24,578 nucleotides of DNA from Larix sibirica (taxonomy: Eukaryota > Streptophyta > Pinopsida > Pinales > Pinaceae). Shown here piece by piece: positions 18,735-24,578 of the stretch. Position 1 is the first letter of the stretch. Each line of letters begins with the position of its first letter. The notes below the pieces were generated by a model that saw only the letters and a list, made by a program, of their open reading frames with translations, had not been told where the DNA came from and ran no database searches. The position numbers and the translations under genes are program-made. The stretch lies in the NCBI GenBank assembly GCA_004151065.3, contig NWUY0300007805.1, positions 29,042-53,619 of the forward strand. The letters are read 5' to 3'.

Positions 18735-20102
18735 TCTGAGACTTATAGCGGTGAGTCAGAGCCATGATAAAATCCCTCAACAATTCGGGTGGTCTTACCT
18801 AACAAAACCACCCTTGCTCCCACTCAGTAAAGCTCTTGGCTCTTGCTGAATAACAACCGTCACACAGAACAAGAGAGAAAATAATGAAGGTGTGAGAGCA
18901 ACCCTTCATATTTAATACCCGTAGCGTAATCATGGAGGAAGCTGCGCCTTGACGGAATGGTGACAAGGGATACGAAAAATCCTGTTGCGGAATTAAGAGC
19001 CCACAAACGAGAATGAGGAAAGAGCAGGGAAAAGTACAGAGAGATCTGCCTCCACCCTTTTCAACTAAACTGCCACGCTTAAGACTAATCCCAGACTTCA
19101 CATCCGACATGACAAGTGGTACAACAAGCGTCATTCGGGATGGGGGCGAGCTAGATCACGTGGCTCCCTAATTACTTCTCCCACACTCCTGTTGTCATCA
19201 TCCAGGGTAAAGGCCACCTAAGCGAACTGCTGACGAGACCCCACCATGTTAGCTTCGGCCAAGTGACATCATGATCTGATCCAGTCATCCGAAGGGAAGT
19301 CAGCCATGGTGCTAAATGAAAGCGCGTTGCCTGCATCAATACCACGATTCGCAAGGAAATCCACCACTTTGTTGGCTTCCCTTTTAACATGAGAAAAGGA
19401 GATGGCATTCTGATTGGTGAGCAAAACCTGCAAATACTCCAGGCGGGATAGAAGACGCCAGCTGGAAGACACTTTCTCCGAGGATTGGCCCAGGTGGAGT
19501 TTCTTTGCCACGCGGATAAGAATCTGAGAGTCCCCCTCCAAGACTATTGGAAACCAATCCTCCGAAATAATCAAGTTGAGACCTGAATAAGGTCTTCGAG
19601 CTCTGCAGAGTTGTTAGAGGCATGTCCAATGTACCCAAAAAAGATCTCCAGGACAGCTCCAGCACTGTTTCTGCACACCCCGCCAAAACCTGTCGGACCC
19701 GGGTTACCCTGGGAAGCACCATCAAAATTGACTTTGAAGCTAGGAGAAAGAGGAGGAGACCATTGAACCGGGATGGTTGGACGACAGACCACCACTTTCC
19801 TTCGCAGACCATCAAGATCTGACCGACTTAAACCCCATCCTGCAACAATGCGCAGATCCCTTGCAGAAATGTCTTTGTCCTTGTCAGTCCAATGTTGGCT
19901 TCTGATTGTTTCAGTCATATTTCTTACCAACTTCATCCACACGGTCTCCTCTTTGTTAAGTTTATCCCGGAAGATGTGCTCATTCCTCTCTTTCCATATT
20001 ATCCATATCACCATACTCAGAAAAAGCATCCACAGAGTTCCAATGATGGGATTCGAGAAGGCTTTTAGATCCCAAGCCTTAAGAGACTGATCAGGATGAC
20101 CT
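18735..20102. repeat. Copy 2 of a 1,368-base direct duplication
   Basis: It begins at tctgagacttatagc, identical to 17366, and ends at ...gatgacct, identical to the end of copy 1. Beyond 20102 the LINE C ORF2 continues without a break, so copy 2 is the one joined to the rest of ORF2, while copy 1 is the one joined to the unknown ORF and tail. Confidence 0.95.
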
Positions 20103-23100
20103 ATGATCCGATTACTTCTCCTAAAAATGGTAGCTCCTCTATCCCACATCGAGGATGAGAAGGGACATGAGTCAAGAAGATGGCCAATAGTCTCATCTTC
20201 ATTTAAGCAAAGAGGACATCGAGAGGGACCAAGAATCCCTTGCTTCCTCAGGTTTTCCCTAGTCAGGATCCTCTTCCAAACCATTAACCAGCAGAACATC
20301 AGGACTTTGGGCCATAAATTCATGGTCTAGATTTTTCCCCATATCTTCTCCACTTCCTCCTCGGATTGAAGGTGGACCTCGTAGGCCTCTTTGATACTAA
20401 AGATTCCTTTCTGAGAAGACCCCCTCCTAAGTTTATCAGAGGCAAAGTTATACCTAATGAATCGTTCTTGAAGCATGAGATCAAAGGAGGAGAGCAGCTC
20501 GTTATAAGAGGTGTCATCCCAACAAGCAGCATGGAGCCAAGTCCGTAAACCATTCTAAACATTGTGGTCCCAATAATGCATGACCTTAGTTTTACCAGCG
20601 GCAATTCCTTGATCCCTTATGGTTTGCCACCTGGGATTGTCCCCAAGCTTGGGTAGCTGGTTCCATGAGTCATCCCAAAAGTTGGCAAACGCACCATTGT
20701 GGATTTCCCAAAAACGGTGGTTGTGAACAATTTTCCTTCCTGAAAAAGTTTTAAGCCAGATGTGAGACCCCTGCTTTTCTTCGTTAAATATGATTAACTG
20801 GCCCCTATCTCTGTCCCTAGCATACTTGATGTGCCATTGCTTTGCCCACAGTTCAATGTTGTGAGTGCACCACCTCCACCAGATTTTGGCACCATATATC
20901 TCACTTAGAATCTCTGGATCCCACATGCCAAGACCACCCCTAATCTTTGGTTTGCAGATGTTAACCCAACCAACTAGCGCAAATTTGGCCCTGGTCTCCC
21001 TGCATCCCCACAGAAAAGACCTCTGAATGCTTCGAATTCCCTTAAGCATAGCGTTTGGAGCCGAGAGCATCGAAAACAGGTACACAGGCATTGCTTGGAG
21101 GATTGATTTAACCAAAGTCAGACGGTTGGGAAGGTTAAGAGGGCGGAGAGTCCAGCTAGTGAGTTTTCTTTTCATTCTATCAAGCAGTTCCTGCCAAGAA
21201 ACCTAGCGTATCGTGCCTTCAGCTAATGGAAGACCAAGGTATTTGGTGGGGAAGGTTCTGCGATTGAAGCCGAGAATCCTTAAAATATTGCGTTGCGTCG
21301 GACCAGAAGTGTTAAGAAAAAAAACCTGAGATTTACCAAGATTAACTTCCAGGCCAGAAGCCTTCACAAACTGCACTAAGCACTTTTTGAAATCCCTAGC
21401 CTCTTAGACTGAAGGGTGCCTGATGAGCATGGTGTCATCCACAAATTGCTGGTACATCTGTTTTTCCATTCCAGCATGGAGCGTAAGTCCGCGAATACCA
21501 CCACTAGCAACTTGGGCCTGTAAAAGTTTACTGATACCTTCAGCCATAAGGATGAAGAGGAAGGGGGAAAGGGGATCTCCTTTCCTAATACCCCGAGAGG
21601 CCTGAAGGAGTCTCGTCAGAGAGCCATTGAGGAGGATGGAAAAGAAAGGGGTGGATACCAGATTCATGATCCAAGCAACCCACTCCCCGCTGAAACCAAA
21701 AGCCTCCGGAATGCCTCTCATATATTGCCAACTAATCTTACATTAAGCCTTGGCTATATCAAATTTTACCAACATACCAGGTTTCTTAGTTACCTTGAGA
21801 GAGTGCATAGATTCTTGGACCACGATGATGCCATCCACAATTTGTTTGCCTTCTACAAAACTAGATTGCTCTTGACTGATCAACATGGGTAATAGGGGAT
21901 TGAGCCGATTGGAAATGACTTTGGTAATAATTTTATAGATCACATTGCATAAAGCAATTGGTCCGAACTTACTTGTAGAGTCAACCCCTTCCTCTTTTGG
22001 GATAAGAGAAAAGAACGTCGCATTGAAGGCTTTCAACACCCCCCGCACTGTCTGGACTCCTCCACAATTTGATGAACTTTTGTCTTAATCATATCCCAGA
22101 AAAAGTGAAAGAAGTTAGAGGTGAAACCATCTAGACCTGGCACCTTTCCTAAAGCCATCTGATTCATATCATCCTCCACCTCCTGCATAGATAAGGGCTT
22201 ACCCAACATATTGTTCTGCTCTTGAGTTACAAGTCGAGGAATAAGGCAGGTGATCTTAGAGATATCCTGGCTTCGATCCATTCTGTCTTCTTTTAGGATA
22301 GATTCAAAATGGTGCACAAGTTCTTCCTCTATGCCTTCTCTGGTGTCCTCCATTTCCCCATCAGAGTTATGGATCTTGATAATTTTAGATCTGTGTTTGT
22401 TTTGGATAACAGAGTTGTGAAAGAATTTTGTATTTCTCTCACCTTCCTGGATCCACTGAATGCAAGATTTTTGCTTCCAATAGATTTCCTCTCGCCTCTC
22501 CCTAGCTTCAATACGTTCCACCAGGTAGTGTTCTTGATCTCTTAATTCCTCATCCCACCCATCTTCCATGCCCTTCATTTGAAGGAGTTCCAGCTCTTCT
22601 ATCAACTTTTTTTTTTATTATCCTGGAAGATATTTCCAAAATCCTCCCTATTCCAGGAACGAATTTTGGATTTCAGGGCCTTTAGTTTCTGTTGGAATTG
22701 GTACATACCTGATCCTGTTGGGGGGACTAGTTCCTGCCACCACTGGCCTACCAGATCCTTGAAGTCCTTATGGTCCAATCATAATTGCTCAAAGCGAAAA
22801 GGCCTGAAAAGGTTGTTGGTAGTCAGGTCCCAGTTCAAATAGACAGGCCAATGGTTAGAGCCAGCTGCTGGGAGTACAATGGCGTTGACCTCACCTGTCC
22901 CACGAGCTATGACCTCTGTGGAAAGGAATCTATCAAGCCTAGAAGCAACCAGATGAGTTCCCCCATGCTTGTTGTTCCACGTGAACCATCCATTGCCAGT
23001 TTCTATGTCCATCAAAGGCCCTAGGCTTATAATATCACAAATTTTTTCCTGAAACCTATCCAGGCACCTTCGACCACCTTTTTTCTCATCCAAAGATGAA

Positions 23101-23534
23101 ATCAGGTTGAAGTCCCTGCCCACAATCCACAAACCCTCGTGAGCCTGCGCAAAGACCCAGGAGAGGAAGAGGAGGAAGGAATCCTTGAAAGGAGCAGCAC
23201 TTGGACCATAGATATTGACCAAAGAACCTGAGATTGTAGAATTATCCACCGAAAAATCACAGATCAGAGAAAACCTATTGGCTGTCCAGTTATTCAATGA
23301 AATGGCTCGAGGTCTCCAGAGGACATCTAAATCCCCAACCATGCCTGACGCATCAACTGCCATCACTTCACATCCTTTCCAGATTTTCTGATCTATCCTC
23401 TCTAGAGTAACAAAGGAGCATTTGGTTTCCTGCATAAAGAGGACATCAGGGTTTTCCTGCTTCACTTTTCTAGCTAGAACTTTTATCTTTCGGGGGTGAT
23501 TACACCCTCTTACATTCCAGGATACTATCCTCAT
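19269..23534 (-). pseudogene. LINE C ORF2: endonuclease / reverse transcriptase / RNase H polyprotein, broken
   Basis: ATG 23534 (MRIVSWNVRGC) overlaps the ORF1 stop by four bases. Endonuclease (about 23534-22850) has WNVRG, QETK, RDFN and SRLDRF, but SNHWP in place of SDHWP, so a catalytic D is N. Reverse transcriptase (about 22150-21380) has KVPGLDGF, PIALCN, FDIAKA, GDPLSPFLFILMAEG and the active-site FVDD near 21440; TKYLGLPL follows. zf-RVT (about 20266-20138) has the full CPLC, H and C set. RNase H (about 19714-19290) keeps all expected acids: FDGA, SAELE, GDSQ and VVDFLANRG. Breaks are a TGA at 22779-22781, an A-run frameshift near 22610, a G-run frameshift near 22045, stops at 21743, 21404, 21203, 20555 and 20327, and a one-base loss near 19574. 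It is better preserved than LINE A at the RNase H. Confidence 0.92.
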
Positions 23535-24578
23535 TGAGAAACTTGGTTGACAGCAGTAAAGGCAGCCTTAATAGAAGGGTACTTCCCTGAATCGACAAGC
23601 TTAACTCCAATTTCTGCTATCCATTGCTTATTTGATTTTCTGCCCTGTTTTAAGTCCCCAGTTGGTGACTTGCGCTTATACCCTGATTGGGCATCTACCC
23701 GGATGCCCAGTTTTTGACTGGATTTTATCTTGATGATTGCTTCCTTGAGGAGTTCCAACTACCTTCTGGACACGTAACCCTTCTTTTTTTCACACTCTCT
23801 TCCGATCTCATCCAGGTCCAATTCACCCAGATCTACTTCCTCCTCGCCATCCTCCTCCATATCTGCTGTTAGGTCTTCCTAATTTTCTGTCGGGGTTATT
23901 GAATCCATGGCCTCAACCGCTTCCGGTACCTCGGTCTCCTTTCCCTCCTTACGAATTTCTCTTGCATCATTGACCTCCTCCAAGATCTGAAAAGGCTTTT
24001 TGCTGGTTGACCCATTGTCCACCTTTTCCTTCCCTTTCCGCTTGTTATCACCAGATCGGTGCCTTCTGTGATTGCGGATCTGGGTAAAACCTTCTTTGTC
24101 CTTCTTTCCTTCTTGATCAGTTTGAGATGGAGGATTCATTTGGCTAGATCGAGGGAAATTCCTCCCAAAATGACCATATTCATGGCATAACCTACACCTG
24201 AAGGGTAGCTGCTCATAGTCAATTGGTTGGATCCACTCTTCATCTTCCCAGTTCAGGATGATGGCTGCTGGGAGTTCCTTAGATAGATCCATGTAAACAC
24301 AGATCCAAGCACATGCCGTGTACCTCTGTTGTTTGGTCCTTTCCTCTACTTTTATGAACTCTCCAAGGGAATTACCAATGTCCTTCAATATTTCCATATC
24401 CCAAAATTCGCATGGTAGAGAATAAAGCTGGATCCAAACCGGATCCACCTTCATATCTTCACTCTCCAGATTGAAACGCTCTTTCTAGGGTCTGAGGTAT
24501 AAGCCTGCAGAAAATAAAAAATAGGGTCCCCCTTCAAGCACTCTATCCCGATCTTCCACATTGAAAAAGATAATGGAG
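23531..24578 (-). pseudogene. LINE C ORF1: DUF4283 / CCHC nucleic-acid-binding protein, partial
   Basis: The frame enters from the window edge within DUF4283 (NVEDRDRVLEGGPYF), crosses one TAG at about 24487 where the family has W, and gives DPVWIQLYSLPCEFWD, then the knuckle CRLCHEYGHFGRNF near 24201-24160, whose last cysteine is F. A charged K/E/R-rich region follows, with TAG at 23879 and again at about 23759. The frame then ends KQWIAEIGVKLVDSGKYP...VNQVSQ and TGA at 23531. All segments share one reading frame, so only stops, not indels, break it within the window. It is expected to bind element RNA. Confidence 0.88.

Larger units (their letters stand above)
16424..24578 (-). mobile_element. 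LINE C: L1-type plant LINE, 5' end beyond the window
   Basis: On the minus strand the order is ORF1 (to 23531), ORF2 (23534-19269), a non-coding stretch, an unbroken unknown ORF (17396-16653), a 3' UTR with two stem-loops and a seven-A tail at 16430-16424 after tcccttttattta. No comparable A-run lies between the RNase H stop and 16424, so the unknown ORF appears to be inside the element. A 1,368-base internal duplication with an N at 18734 inflates the length. If it is an artefact, the part in the window is about 6.8 kb. ORF1 and ORF2 are broken, so the element is inactive. Confidence 0.88.

Noticed and set aside
18202-18783. 193-codon minus-strand ORF running across the N
   Set aside because: It fuses the first residues of the unknown ORF with the LINE RNase H linker only because the two contig copies abut at 18734. 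It is a junction artefact.

Overview
The window looks like intergenic DNA from a large plant nuclear genome. It is AT-rich background filled with decayed retrotransposons, and I see no convincing host gene, tRNA or rRNA. Plant origin is indicated by a Ty1-copia primer-binding site of the initiator-tRNA-Met type (TGGTATCggAG) and by three L1-type LINEs whose domains (DUF4283 and CCHC ORF1, then endonuclease, reverse transcriptase, zf-RVT, RNase H) are typical of plant LINEs. A conifer or another large-genome seed plant would fit, but the species cannot be read from the sequence.

Layout. 1-2668: AT-rich DNA with three old local tandem duplications. 2669-4888: a degenerate Ty1-copia element of about 2.2 kb with both LTRs, TATA boxes, primer-binding site, polypurine tract and remnants of gag only. 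5307-10754 (+): LINE A, 5'-truncated inside ORF1, with ORF1 and ORF2 recognisable but broken by stops and frameshifts. 10837-12130 (-): LINE B, a short 3' LINE fragment (zf-RVT, RNase H and 3' UTR), tail to tail with LINE A and apparently inserted in a small foldback sequence. 12162-16423: AT-rich spacer with an (AT)n run, a 141-base assembly gap and small repeats. 16424-24578 (-): LINE C, whose 5' end lies beyond the window.

Two features of LINE C stand out. First, 17366-18733 and 18735-20102 are a 1,368-base direct duplication with one visible mismatch, joined by a single N. This is the geometry of two overlapping contigs laid end to end, so it is probably an assembly artefact. Second, downstream of the RNase H domain and before the poly(A) end lies an unbroken ORF of 247 codons (16653-17396, -) that I do not recognise. 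It is followed by two copies of a stem-loop whose paired positions covary. These are the best candidates for undescribed biology here.

The LINE ORFs would work together as in other L1 elements: ORF1 binds RNA, and ORF2 nicks the target and reverse-transcribes from it. In both LINE A and LINE C the ORF2 start codon overlaps the ORF1 stop (by 7 and 4 bases), which suggests translation by termination-reinitiation. No copy in the window can encode a complete machinery.
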